The notes under the pieces are model-generated. The model did not search any database. It worked only from the letters and a program-made list of their open reading frames with translations, and had not been told where the DNA came from. DNA of 64,000 bases from Paractinoplanes lichenicola (lineage in GTDB: Bacteria > Actinomycetota > Actinomycetes > Mycobacteriales > Micromonosporaceae). Where the stretch lies: contig NZ_JAENHO010000006.1 of the NCBI RefSeq assembly GCF_016785085.1, positions 372,001 through 436,000 of the forward strand, given 5' to 3'. Of this stretch, positions 32,569-40,911 are shown in pieces. A program made the position numbers and the translations under genes. The stretch's first letter is position 1; every line of letters starts with the position of its first letter.

Positions 32569-33249
32569 TCAGAACTGAAGCTGCGCCGGGGCGTCGAAGT
32601 GGATGCGCGAGACCGGAACTCGTGAGCTCTCCAGCCGGCGCAGCGTCGTGGACACCATGGTGGGTGGTCCACTGAGATAGAAGTCGTGGTCGGGCCAGGG
32701 CCCATGGCTGGCCACGAGCTCGGCGACGTCACACACGGCCCGGGTGACGGTCAGCCAGGGGTGCCGCTGGGCCAGCCGGTCCAGGGCCTCGCGGTCGTAG
32801 AAGCCGGCCTCGTCGCGCTCGCCGCGAAACAGGTGGATCCAGCGCGTCCGGTTGACCCGGGACAGCTCGTCGAGCAGCGCCTTCGCGGCGGCCAGCCCGG
32901 TGCCCGCCGCGACGAAGACGAGATCCCGCCGGGAGTACGGGTCGAGCGACAGCGAGCCCCGGGGCGCGCTCAGGCGCAGCGTGTCGCCGGGTTTCAGCCG
33001 CTCGACCAGCGCGGCCGACACGTCGCCGGGCCGGCCCGCGCGCACGTGGAACTCGATGCGGCGGTCGGGCCGGGGCGCGTTCGCCATCGAGTAGGCCGAC
33101 GACCGCCACGGCAGATACGGGCACTCGATGGTGACGTGCTGCCCGGCCCGGTACGGCAGCGGTCGCGCCGTCCGGCAGGTGAAGACCGCGACGTCGGGTC
33201 GGCGCCGTTCGTGCCGCAGCACCTCGGCGGGCCAAAAGTCGGTCGACAT
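32569..33249 (-). CDS. Flavohaemoprotein-type FAD/NAD reductase lacking the globin domain
   Basis: A 226-residue ferredoxin-NADP-reductase-like protein. The FAD site is RSSAYSMAN with the preceding YRAGQHVTIE strand, and the NAD-binding loop is FVAAGTGLAAAKALLDEL. A late DFYLSGPPTMV segment is typical of the fold. It closely resembles the C-terminal half of actinobacterial globin-reductase fusions, but there is no globin or 2Fe-2S domain and no room for one. It would need a separate partner, perhaps a globin encoded elsewhere. It lies 91 bp downstream of the FAD-dependent oxidoreductase gene in the same direction. Confidence 0.88.
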   Translation of the reverse strand: MSTDFWPAEVLRHERRRPDVAVFTCRTARPLPYRAGQHVTIECPYLPWRSSAYSMANAPRPDRRIEFHVRAGRPGDVSAALVERLKPGDTLRLSAPRGSLSLDPYSRRDLVFVAAGTGLAAAKALLDELSRVNRTRWIHLFRGERDEAGFYDREALDRLAQRHPWLTVTRAVCDVAELVASHGPWPDHDFYLSGPPTMVSTTLRRLESSRVPVSRIHFDAPAQLQF

Positions 33250-33340
33250 CGTTCGCCCCTGATGCCGGTCGTCGTCAATTGCCCGATCAGCGTCGCCGAC
33301 GGGCCCGGCACCCGACGGACAGATTGTGCGAACGGGCAGG

Positions 33341-34534
33341 TCAGCCGCGCAATGCGGCTAGCTCGAGGCCTGGATCGGCCAGTCGCTCGGGGTCGATCGC
33401 GGCCCGGGAGTGGATGAGGTCGCCGATCTGGTCGGCGACGTCCCAGATGTTGACGTTCATGCCGGCCGCGACCCGGCCGTCGACCAGCCAGAACGCAATG
33501 AACTCGCGGGCGGCGAGATCCCCGCGGACGACCACCTCGGCGCCGGGCGGGGCGAACCCGGTGTATTCCATGCCGAGGTCGTATTGGTCGGTGAAGAAAT
33601 AGGGCAGGCGGTCGTAGGAGACCTCCTGGCCGAGCATCGCCCGGGCCGCGGCCTGGCCGGTGTGGATGGCCACGTCCCAGTGCTCGACCCGGATCCGCCG
33701 CCCGAGGAAGGCGTGGTCGACGTGGGCGATGTCGCCGGCCGCGAAGATGTCCGGGTCGCTGGTGGCCAGGCTCGGCGAGACGAGCACGCCGTTGTCGATC
33801 GCGAGGCCGGCGTGGTCGGCCAGGGCGATGTTGGGGTTCACGCCGATGCCGGCGATCACCACGTCGGCGGGCAGCCGCCGGCCGTCGGCCAGCACCACCT
33901 CGGTCGGGGTGACCTCGGTGACCTGGGCGCCGAGCACGAGCTTGGTGCCGTTGGCCCGATGCAGATCGGCGAAGACCTGGGCCATCTCGTCGCCGAGCAC
34001 CTTCTGCAGCGGCAGCGCGGCCGTGCCCACGACGGTCACGTCGGCGCCGCGGCTGCGAGCGGCCGCGGCGACCTCGAGGCCGATCCAACCCGCGCCGATC
34101 ACCACGACCCGGGCCGTGCTGGTGACGGCGGCGGAGATGCGGTGCGAGTCGGAAAGCGTACGGAGAAGGAAGGCTCTTTCTCCGCCCGGAACCGGGAGCG
34201 GGCGCGGGCTCGAGCCGGTCGCCAGCAAAAGCTTCTCGTACGCGATCTCGTCGCCCTCGGCCAGCCGCACGACCTTGGCGTCGCGGTCGATCGCGGTGAC
34301 CGTGGTGCCCAGCCGCAGGTCGATGTTGTGCTCCGGATACCAGTCCCGCGAGTGCACGAAGACGCTCTCGGGCTCGTCGGTGCCGAGCAGCAGACCCTTC
34401 GAGAGCGGCGGACGCTCGTACGGCCGGTCCGTCTCGGCGCCGATCAGCGTGACCGGGCCGTGGAAGCCCTCGTCGCGCAGCGTCTCCACCGCCTTGGCGG
34501 CAGCCAGGCCGCCGCCCACCACAACGTAGGTCAT
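33341..34534 (-). CDS. NAD(P)/FAD-dependent ferredoxin reductase
   Basis: A 397-residue pyridine-nucleotide-disulphide-type reductase. The FAD-binding motif VVVGGGLAAAKA lies at the very N-terminus and the NAD motif VVIGAGWIGLEVA in the middle. The DIFAAGDIA signature closes the FAD site, and there is a C-terminal reductase domain. It matches the ferredoxin reductases that feed cytochromes P450 and dioxygenases (ThcD/CamA-like). No ferredoxin or P450 gene is in the window. It starts 4 bp after the stop of the alcohol dehydrogenase gene, so they form an operon. Confidence 0.92.
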   Translation of the reverse strand: MTYVVVGGGLAAAKAVETLRDEGFHGPVTLIGAETDRPYERPPLSKGLLLGTDEPESVFVHSRDWYPEHNIDLRLGTTVTAIDRDAKVVRLAEGDEIAYEKLLLATGSSPRPLPVPGGERAFLLRTLSDSHRISAAVTSTARVVVIGAGWIGLEVAAAARSRGADVTVVGTAALPLQKVLGDEMAQVFADLHRANGTKLVLGAQVTEVTPTEVVLADGRRLPADVVIAGIGVNPNIALADHAGLAIDNGVLVSPSLATSDPDIFAAGDIAHVDHAFLGRRIRVEHWDVAIHTGQAAARAMLGQEVSYDRLPYFFTDQYDLGMEYTGFAPPGAEVVVRGDLAAREFIAFWLVDGRVAAGMNVNIWDVADQIGDLIHSRAAIDPERLADPGLELAALRG

Positions 34535-34538
34535 AGCC

Positions 34539-35543
34539 TCATCCTCGTGGGTCGATGTGAATCTTCGGTGCCGATCCGCTGCGCCGGCCGGCGAGCACGT
34601 CGGCCGCCTCCTCCAGTCCGACCGTCTCGGCGACCAGCGGTCGAGGATCAACGGCCCCCGAGGCGTAGGTCTCGATGGTCTCACCGAGTCCGCCCGACGC
34701 GCTCAGGATGCCGACGACGGTGAGGTCCTCGAGCACGACCCGGCGGGTGTCCACGAGGGACGGCTCGCCGGCGATGCCGATACAGACGACCCGTCCGCCG
34801 GGCTCGACCCGGTCGACCGCGAACGCCGGCAGGTCGTGCGCGTTGGTGGCGTCGATGATCGAGTCGAACGGGATCGAGGGCAAGTCGTCCCGGGTCCACG
34901 CGTCGGCGAAGCCCAGCTCGCGGGCGAAGGCGAGCGACTCCGGGGTGGCCCCGAGCAGGTGGACGTGCGCGCCGCGGGCCCGCGCGAACATGGCGGCGAG
35001 CAGGCCGATCGTGCCCGGCCCCATGATCAGCGTCGGGGAGCCCGGCGCCGGGTCGGCCGCCCGGACCGCGCGCAGGGCGTTGCCACCCGGCTCGACCAGG
35101 GCGCCGAGGGTCGGATCGACCGCATCGGGCAGCTCGAAGAGGGCCTTGGCCGGCACGGGCAGGCTCTCGGCCAGCGCCCCCGGCCAGCCGTGGCGGATGC
35201 CGATCTCGTAGCGGTCGGCGCAGAGGTGCTGGCGGCCGTTGCGGCAGCGCGCGCAGTGGCCGCAGCCGAGCATCGTGTCGCCGGTGACGCGCTTGCCCAG
35301 CCACGACGGGTCGACCCCGGCGCCGACCGTGGCCACGACGCCGCTCCATTCGTGGCCGATGCGGACCGGGTACGTGGCGTCGCCGCTGGCCAGGTAGGCC
35401 ATGTCGCCGCCGAAGAACTCCATGTCGGTGCCGCAGACACCGGCCCGCTCGACGTCGACGACCACCTCGCCGGGGCCGGCGACGGGCGGGTCCACCTCGA
35501 CGACCTCGGAGCGTCCCGGCCCGGTGATCACGAATGCGCGCAT
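34539..35543 (-). CDS. Zinc-dependent medium-chain alcohol dehydrogenase
   Basis: A 334-residue MDR-family dehydrogenase. Catalytic zinc ligands are in AGVCGTD and GHEWSG; the structural zinc loop is CGHCARCRNGRQHLC with four Cys. The nucleotide-binding segment is IMGPGTIGLLAA. The sequence is closest in style to threonine/sorbitol/glucose dehydrogenase-like members, but the substrate is unknown. It lies downstream of a TetR gene (64 bp) and 4 bp upstream of the ferredoxin reductase gene, in one direction. Confidence 0.92.
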   Translation of the reverse strand: MRAFVITGPGRSEVVEVDPPVAGPGEVVVDVERAGVCGTDMEFFGGDMAYLASGDATYPVRIGHEWSGVVATVGAGVDPSWLGKRVTGDTMLGCGHCARCRNGRQHLCADRYEIGIRHGWPGALAESLPVPAKALFELPDAVDPTLGALVEPGGNALRAVRAADPAPGSPTLIMGPGTIGLLAAMFARARGAHVHLLGATPESLAFARELGFADAWTRDDLPSIPFDSIIDATNAHDLPAFAVDRVEPGGRVVCIGIAGEPSLVDTRRVVLEDLTVVGILSASGGLGETIETYASGAVDPRPLVAETVGLEEAADVLAGRRSGSAPKIHIDPRG

Positions 35544-35607
35544 GCCGACAGTCTGCCGCCTCGAACGATCACGCGGCCGTGATGCCGCCGACAGCGGGCT
35601 CGCCGCG

Positions 35608-36162
35608 TCAGGGGGCGGTCACGTGCCCCAAGCCGCCGGCCGTCAGTTCGCGGATCATGCGGGCCATCTCGGCCGGGCCGTGCGGGAAGCCCGCACGCAC
35701 CCACCAGCCGAGGATGCCGACGAGGGCGCTCGCGTGATATTCGGCGGCCACGTCGACGGGGAGCCGCAGGTCGTCGTGGGTGCAGAGGTGGTCACGCATC
35801 ACCTCGAAGATCATCTGGTGCAGGTGGGTGGTGCCGACCGCGCGATAGATCTGCGGGTGCCGGTGGGCGTGCTCGAAGATGACGCTGATCGGTTTGATCG
35901 GGTCGGCCGGGCCGCCGCCTCGGCCGCCCTCGAGCAGGGCCATCTCGCGTTGCAAGCCCTCGCGCAGATCCTCGAAGCAGGACGCGAAGAGGGCGTCCTT
36001 GTCGCGATAGTGCGCATAGAACGTCGACCGCCCGATGTCGGCCCGGTCCAGCACGTCCCGCACGGTGACCCGGTCGTAGCCCCGTTCCACGACGAGCTCG
36101 ACCATGGCCTGGCGAAGAGCCGCCCGCGTACGCCGGACCCGCCGGTCCTCGACCGCCGCCAT
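35608..36162 (-). CDS. TetR family regulator
   Basis: A 184-residue regulator with the N-terminal helix-turn-helix RRTRAALRQAMVELVVERGYDRVTVRDVLDRADIGRSTFYAHYRDKDAL and a helical effector domain. The ATG at 36162 is preferred because GGAGGG lies 6 nt upstream, although a GTG at 36186 is in frame. It is divergent from the methyltransferase gene at 36295. TGTTCGG sites between the two genes are its likely operators. It may also control the downstream dehydrogenase and reductase genes by read-through. Confidence 0.92.
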   Translation of the reverse strand: MAAVEDRRVRRTRAALRQAMVELVVERGYDRVTVRDVLDRADIGRSTFYAHYRDKDALFASCFEDLREGLQREMALLEGGRGGGPADPIKPISVIFEHAHRHPQIYRAVGTTHLHQMIFEVMRDHLCTHDDLRLPVDVAAEYHASALVGILGWWVRAGFPHGPAEMARMIRELTAGGLGHVTAP

Positions 36163-36249
36163 CTCGCCCTCCAGGTTTGCGGGCACTTTCGCCGATCTGT
36201 TCGGTTCGGGACCGACGTGCGATTCCGCCCGTTGACCCGCTCACCATAA

Positions 36250-36283
36250 CCGAACACTCTGTTCGGAAGTGAACACTAAGTTC
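36250..36283. promoter_or_regulatory. TetR-type operator CCGAACA-N3-TGTTCGG plus second site
   Basis: A perfect 7-3-7 palindrome (36250-36266) is followed 19 bp on by a related GAACACTAAGTTCGG (36271-36285). A further TGTTCGG half-site lies at 36199-36205. All are in the divergent region between the TetR gene and the methyltransferase gene, whose ATG is 12 bp after the second site. Confidence 0.7.
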
Positions 36284-36294
36284 GGGAGTCAATC

Positions 36295-36831
36295 ATGCAG
36301 ACGTTCACGCACGCCGAGCAGTACGACCGCCACGCGTTCCGGCTGGGCCGCAAGCTCTACGACCGAGTGGTGGCCGACGCGCACGAGCTGGGCCTGCCCG
36401 ACGGCACGAGGGTGCTCGACGTCGGAACCGGGCCGGGCCGGATCCCCCGCGCGCTCGCCGCCGTCGAGCCGACCTGGGTCATCGACGGGATCGACCTGTC
36501 GCCGCAGATGATCGAATACGCCCGGGGTCAGGGCGGCCGGGTGACCTTCAGCGTCGGCGACGTGGCCGCGCTTCCCTACCCCGACGCGAGCTTCGACCTG
36601 ATCGTCTCGTCGCTGAGCCAGCATCACTGGTCGCAAGTGGACGCCGGGATCCGCGACCTGCGCCGGGTGTTGCGGCCGGGTGGGCGGCTCTGGATCTATG
36701 ACGTGCGCTGGAGCCTGAGCCGGGCCCGGCGGGCCGCCGAGCGGGAGCTTGCCGACGTGCGCCGGGAGCCGATCCGCTTGACGCGCTGGCCGATCCCGCT
36801 GATCACCCGCCTGACCGCCAGGGCCCGCTGA
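36295..36831 (+). CDS. Class I SAM-dependent methyltransferase (UbiE-like)
   Basis: A 178-residue methyltransferase. SAM-binding motif I is VLDVGTGPG (about residues 40-48), the acidic end of strand 2 is in DGIDLS, and GDVAALPYPDASFDLIVSS covers motifs II-III. It is shorter than full UbiE-type enzymes, but all SAM motifs are present. The substrate is unknown. GGGAGTC precedes the ATG. Control by the divergent TetR protein is likely from the operator pair directly upstream. Confidence 0.9.
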   Translation: MQTFTHAEQYDRHAFRLGRKLYDRVVADAHELGLPDGTRVLDVGTGPGRIPRALAAVEPTWVIDGIDLSPQMIEYARGQGGRVTFSVGDVAALPYPDASFDLIVSSLSQHHWSQVDAGIRDLRRVLRPGGRLWIYDVRWSLSRARRAAERELADVRREPIRLTRWPIPLITRLTARAR

Positions 36832-36968
36832 GCCGATCCCGCACGCGCGAGGACTGGCGCCCATTCGCAGCTAGGGCCCGGGCCGCGGCGGGCCGGGCTG
36901 GGGCGGGGCTGGACGGGCTGCCCTGGGCTGGGGCGGGCTGAGCTGGGGCGGGCGTCGGGGATCGGGGG
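36832..36968. repeat. Low-complexity convergent spacer
   Basis: Degenerate repeats of GGGCTGGGGCGGG type fill the 137 bp between the methyltransferase and MFS stop codons. No gene or clear hairpin terminator is seen. Confidence 0.55.
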
Positions 36969-38156
36969 TCAGCGGGCCGGCTGGGGGACCGACTGGGAGC
37001 GGCGGGCGGTGGACAGGCGGGGTTCGGCCAGGATGACCAGCACGGCCACGGCGGACAGGACGGCGCCGGCCAGTGCCGGGGAACGGGGGCCGGCGCCGGT
37101 CAGCAGGGCACTGCCCAGCAGGGCGCCGCCGGTGATGCCGACGTTGAAGGCCGTGGAGGTGCCCGCGGCGGCCATGTCGGTGCTGCCCGGGGCGACCTCC
37201 AGCACCCGGGTGCCGAGGATCGAGGCCATGCCGGAGAGGGCGAAGCCGGCCACCGCGGTGGTGACGACGGCGGTCAGCTGGTCGGTGCCGAAGGCGAACT
37301 GGGCGCCCAGCGTCACGGCCTGGACGACGGTGACGGTCAGGAAGCTCGGCCAGCCCCAGCGACCCACGACCAGGCCCGCGACGACCACGCCGACCAGGCC
37401 GGCCACGCCGCGCAGGGCGAGGATCGGGCCCAGGGCGGCCGGGTCGATGCCGCTGACCCGGGTCAGGAAAGGGTCAACGTAAGTGAAGGCGGCGAAGGCT
37501 CCGGAGACCGTGATCGCGCTGGCCACGACGAGCGTGCGATAGCGGCCGGCGTCGGGGGCCGTGCCGCGGTCGGCGTCGCTCTCGCCGCGTGGGGTCTCGG
37601 GCAGCAGCGTCAGCACGACGATCAGGACGACCACACCGAGCCCGCCCAGGGCGAGGAACGGCAGCCGCCAGCTGGCCTGCTGGCCCAGCCACGTGCCCAG
37701 CGGCACGCCGACCAGCGGCGCGGTGGAGCTGCCGGCATAGATCATCGACAGCGCCCGGCCGCGCAGTCGCTGGGGGAACAGGCCGGCCGCGGCGGGGGTG
37801 ATCACGGCCCAGAAGACGGACTGGCTCAGGGCGATCACGACCCGCGCCGCCAGCAGTGACGGATAGTTCAGGGCCAGGGCGGACAGGGCCGTGGCGACCA
37901 CGAACACCGCCAGCAGCAACACCAGCAGGCGCCGCCGCGGCCACCCGGCCGTCAGCCGGACCAGCGGCACCGTGACCGCCACGACCACGAACCCGTACGC
38001 CGTGACGAGCAGGCCGATCGAGGACTCGCTGACGCCGAGGTCGCCGGCCATGGCCGCCAGCAGGCCGATCGGCAGGGTCTCGACCGTGACGTAAAGAAAG
38101 GCGCCGAGCGACAGCGCCGCCAGGGCGACCCAGGCACGCGTACGACTCACTTCCAT
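36969..38156 (-). CDS. MFS transporter (DHA1/arabinose-efflux type)
   Basis: A 395-residue 12-helix transporter of the DHA1 group (AraJ/SotB/Bmr-like), starting with ALAALSLGAFLYVTVETLPIGLLAAMAGDLGVSES. The GRALSMIYAGSSTAPLVGVPLGTWLGQ segment corresponds to the antiporter motif C region. Efflux of a drug or sugar is likely. The ATG at 38156 is supported by TAGCGT 7 nt upstream. A longer frame runs through the promoter and the next gene and is rejected. Confidence 0.9.
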   Translation of the reverse strand: MEVSRTRAWVALAALSLGAFLYVTVETLPIGLLAAMAGDLGVSESSIGLLVTAYGFVVVAVTVPLVRLTAGWPRRRLLVLLLAVFVVATALSALALNYPSLLAARVVIALSQSVFWAVITPAAAGLFPQRLRGRALSMIYAGSSTAPLVGVPLGTWLGQQASWRLPFLALGGLGVVVLIVVLTLLPETPRGESDADRGTAPDAGRYRTLVVASAITVSGAFAAFTYVDPFLTRVSGIDPAALGPILALRGVAGLVGVVVAGLVVGRWGWPSFLTVTVVQAVTLGAQFAFGTDQLTAVVTTAVAGFALSGMASILGTRVLEVAPGSTDMAAAGTSTAFNVGITGGALLGSALLTGAGPRSPALAGAVLSAVAVLVILAEPRLSTARRSQSVPQPAR

Positions 38157-38163
38157 GCGGCCG

Positions 38164-38169
38164 ACGCTA
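38164..38169 (-). promoter_or_regulatory. Candidate -10 box TAGCGT, leaderless MFS start
   Basis: TAGCGT on the minus strand lies 7 nt before the ATG at 38156. It lies in an 88-bp divergent region shared with the secreted-protein gene. Confidence 0.5.
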
Positions 38170-38231
38170 TCGAGGAGGTACGACAGAAATCCGGGTCCGT
38201 TCGTATGATCAGCCCGCCCCGCCCGCGCCTT

Positions 38232-38237
38232 TACTAT
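38232..38237 (+). promoter_or_regulatory. Candidate -10 box TACTAT, leaderless secreted-protein start
   Basis: TACTAT lies exactly 7 nt before the GTG at 38245. The alternative ATG at 38236 lies inside this box and is therefore unlikely to be the start. Confidence 0.5.
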
Positions 38238-38244
38238 GCGGTCC

Positions 38245-40161
38245 GTGTCGCATCGGATCGTTCGCGCAGCGCTGTCCGCCGCCCTCGTCGCGGGGTCGAC
38301 CGCGCTCGTCCTGAGCGTCTCCGGCCCGGCCCACGCCGTCGACCTCACCGCCCCGCTGCCGATCACCTCGTTCGGCGACATCGTGGTCAACCCGAAGAGC
38401 CAGCTGATCTTCATCAGCGACCCGGCGGCCGGCAAGTTGATCACCACGAACTACGCCGGTGTGGTGCAGAAGACGACCGACAAGCTGCCCAGCATCGCCG
38501 GCCTCGCGCTCGACGAGGAGGACGGTGACGTCTACGCCGCCGTTCCCGACGCCAAGGCGATCGTCGTCTTCAAGCCGGACGGCACCCGGCTCCAGACCTT
38601 CACGGCCACCGGCAACGTCCGGCCCGTCTCGCTGGCCGCCGCGGGCGACCGCATCTGGTTCGGCGAGGCGGACGGCGGGATCGGCCGGCTCGACCGCGGC
38701 GGCGACGAGCCCGACCTCGTGCCCGACGCCGTCAGCACCGGCCTCACGGCCACCCCGGTGCTGACCGGGTCGGGCTCCCTGCTGGCCGCCGCCGACCCGG
38801 CCGCCACCCCCGGCACCGTCGCCGTCGCGGACGTCGCGCCCGCGACCCCCGCCGTCGTCACCGCCCAGGCCGGCGCCGGGCAGGCCAAGGCGCTCGCGTT
38901 CGGCGCCGGCCGCCTGCTCGTGGCGGGCAGCCAGGGCCTGGCCCGGGCGGTGAAGCCGGCCGACCTGAGCACGATCCAGAACTACACCGCGGCCGCCGAC
39001 AACAACACGGTCGCCGTGTCGTCGACGGGCAGCGTCGCGGTCGGCTCGAGCAAGGCTGTTTCCGTGTTCGCGGCCGACTCGGCCACGGCGACCAAGCAGT
39101 TCACCGTGCGGACGGCCGGGGTCCTGCAGCCGGGTGGCCTGGCCTGGCAGCCGGGCGGCCCGCGCCTGTTCGGGGTCTCCGGCCAGGCGGGCCAGTTCGA
39201 CCTGCAGATCTTCGGCGACCCGGCCGTCCTGGCGACCAAGGTCGGGCTCACCGTGCCGGCCAAGGCCGAGCTGGGCAAGACGGTCACGATCAGCGGCGCC
39301 TTCACCGCGCCGATCCCGGCCGGGCTGCCGGTGACGATCACCCGCAAGGACGCGGCCGGCAGCCGCCGCGTCGGGCCGACGACCGTCCCGGCGAACGGCA
39401 AGTTCACCATCTCCGACAAGCCCACCCGGACGGGCACGGTGACCTACACCGTCGCGTTCGCGGGCAACGGCGACTACTCCCCCGCGACGATCACCAAGTC
39501 GTTCGGGGTCGGCACCACGAAGACCACGACCCTCGCGCTGGCCCGCAGCGGCAGCGGCGTGCTGGCGTACGGGACGACGGTGACCCTGACGGCCAAGCTG
39601 GGCCCGACCCATTCGAGCCGGGTCGTCGAGATCTGGGCCGACCCGTTCGGCGCCGACCAGGCGAACCGGCTCGTGCGCAAGGCCACGGCGAACAGCCAGG
39701 GCGTCGTCACGACCACGTTCAAGGTCACCCGCCACACGACCTTCTCGGCGATCTATCGCGGCGACCTGTTCACCGGCGCGCGCACGGCCACCACGACCGT
39801 CTCGGTCAAGACCAGCGTGACGACGTCGATCGCCCGGTCCTACAAGGTGGCCAAGATCGGCGGAGTGTCCTATCACCACCTGCGCAAGACGGTGAATCCC
39901 TACATCACCACGAAGAGTCCGGCGGTGCCCGGCCGCAAGGTCTATCTGCAGCTCGAATACTTCAACGGCACGCAGTGGAAGGTCTGGCAGGCCGGCTGGT
40001 TCGGGCTCAACACGTACGGCAATCTCTACAACGAGCTCTCCGGCACGCACACGCCCGGCGTCAAATACCGGCTCCGCGCGATCTATCTGTACGCCAAGTC
40101 GGGCGACACGCTGAACGCCACGACGTACGGCAACTACCAGTTCTTCACGTTCACGAACTGA
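38245..40161 (+). CDS. Secreted beta-propeller-like protein with Ig-like repeats
   Basis: A 638-residue exported protein. The signal peptide ends in AHA near residue 31. Residues about 40-325 contain repeated short blade-like units (IVVNPKSQLIFISD, LDEEDGDVYAAVPD), suggesting a beta-propeller. Residues about 330-530 form two Ig-like domains of the kind found in bacterial surface proteins (KTVTISGAF..., TTVTLTAKL...). The last 100 residues are Tyr/Trp-rich (VYLQLEYFNGTQWKVWQAGWFG) and resemble a binding module. I infer an extracellular or surface-binding role; no catalytic motif is visible. The 3' end overlaps the converging TetR gene by 11 bp. Confidence 0.8.
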   Translation: MSHRIVRAALSAALVAGSTALVLSVSGPAHAVDLTAPLPITSFGDIVVNPKSQLIFISDPAAGKLITTNYAGVVQKTTDKLPSIAGLALDEEDGDVYAAVPDAKAIVVFKPDGTRLQTFTATGNVRPVSLAAAGDRIWFGEADGGIGRLDRGGDEPDLVPDAVSTGLTATPVLTGSGSLLAAADPAATPGTVAVADVAPATPAVVTAQAGAGQAKALAFGAGRLLVAGSQGLARAVKPADLSTIQNYTAAADNNTVAVSSTGSVAVGSSKAVSVFAADSATATKQFTVRTAGVLQPGGLAWQPGGPRLFGVSGQAGQFDLQIFGDPAVLATKVGLTVPAKAELGKTVTISGAFTAPIPAGLPVTITRKDAAGSRRVGPTTVPANGKFTISDKPTRTGTVTYTVAFAGNGDYSPATITKSFGVGTTKTTTLALARSGSGVLAYGTTVTLTAKLGPTHSSRVVEIWADPFGADQANRLVRKATANSQGVVTTTFKVTRHTTFSAIYRGDLFTGARTATTTVSVKTSVTTSIARSYKVAKIGGVSYHHLRKTVNPYITTKSPAVPGRKVYLQLEYFNGTQWKVWQAGWFGLNTYGNLYNELSGTHTPGVKYRLRAIYLYAKSGDTLNATTYGNYQFFTFTN

Positions 40162-40834
40162 CCGGGTCGGCCGCCGACCGGCCACGGGCCATCGACTCGA
40201 CGCCGGCCATCAGCAGGTCGACGCCGAATGTGTAATAGCGCTCGGGGTCGGGCTCGGCCGCGTACGTCGCGCCGATCTGCACCATCATCGGGAACTGGTC
40301 CATCGGCAGGCACTCGAGCTCGATCCGCCGCATCCGCCGCCACTCGTTGACCTCCCACCCGCCGTTGCGCGGGGGCGTCTCGACCTGCGCGTGCACCAGG
40401 CCGATCACGCCGTGCAGCAGGTGGCTGCCGATCCAGTAGCCCTCCTGCGGGGTGAACCCGGCCTGGGTCAGCAGGACGAGCACGTCCTCGGTGGCGCGGC
40501 TGAAGCTGTTGGCGCGGGCCTTGTCGGACTGGTGCAGCAGGTCGGGCAGGATCGGATGCCGCCGCATGGCCTCGACGAGCGACTCGACCATCGAGCGCAG
40601 CTGCACCGGCCACGGATCGGCCGCGCTGCGGTCGGCCCGCACGTCGGCCAGCGCGTGATCGACCACGCCCAGGAACAGCTCTTCCTTGTTTTTGAAGTGC
40701 CAATACAGCGCCATCGGGGTGACGCCCAGCTCCTGCGCGAGCCGGCGGATCGTCACCGCCTCGAGCCCCTGCTCGTCGCCCAGGCGCAGGGCGGTCTCGG
40801 CGACGGTCGCTCGGCTGAGTCGTTCTGCTGCCAC
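40151..40834 (-). CDS. TetR family regulator with tetracycline-repressor-type C-terminus
   Basis: A 227-residue regulator: helix-turn-helix ATVAETALRLGDEQGLEAVTIRRLAQELGVTPMALYWHFKNKEEL, then a TetR_C-type effector domain. The MALYWHFKNKEELFLGVVDHALADV passage is typical of the true TetR subgroup. The GTG at 40834 has TATGGT 6 nt upstream. It is divergent from a DHA2-type exporter, the classic repressor-efflux pair, with a set of GTAC palindromes between the genes. Confidence 0.93.
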   Translation of the reverse strand: MAAERLSRATVAETALRLGDEQGLEAVTIRRLAQELGVTPMALYWHFKNKEELFLGVVDHALADVRADRSAADPWPVQLRSMVESLVEAMRRHPILPDLLHQSDKARANSFSRATEDVLVLLTQAGFTPQEGYWIGSHLLHGVIGLVHAQVETPPRNGGWEVNEWRRMRRIELECLPMDQFPMMVQIGATYAAEPDPERYYTFGVDLLMAGVESMARGRSAADPVSS

Positions 40835-40840
40835 TTGACA

Positions 40841-40846
40841 ACCATA
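40841..40846 (-). promoter_or_regulatory. Candidate -10 box TATGGT of the TetR gene
   Basis: TATGGT on the minus strand lies 6 nt before the GTG at 40834. The operator repeats start within 15 bp, so the repressor would block its own promoter. Confidence 0.45.
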
Positions 40847-40860
40847 CAACGTACAGGTTC

Positions 40861-40890
40861 CATGTACGCGGTACATGTACGACGTACATG
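40861..40890. promoter_or_regulatory. TetR operator CATGTAC-N3-GTACATG with extra GTACATG half-sites
   Basis: A perfect 7-3-7 palindrome at 40861-40877 overlaps the palindrome GTACATGTAC (40871-40880), and a third GTACATG follows at 40884-40890. A partial CGTACAG site lies upstream at about 40850. The cluster covers the promoter region of the exporter gene. Confidence 0.75.
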
Positions 40891-40911
40891 GACGCCGTAA
40901 AGGGGGATCCG

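Noticed and set aside
36832..36968. Possible small RNA or terminator in the G-rich spacer
   Set aside because: Only degenerate GGGCTGGGGCGGG repeats are present; no stable isolated hairpin or promoter is visible.
38236..38238. ATG at 38236 as start of the secreted Ig-repeat protein
   Set aside because: It lies inside the probable TACTAT -10 box; the GTG at 38245 is 7 nt beyond it and still leaves a full signal peptide.
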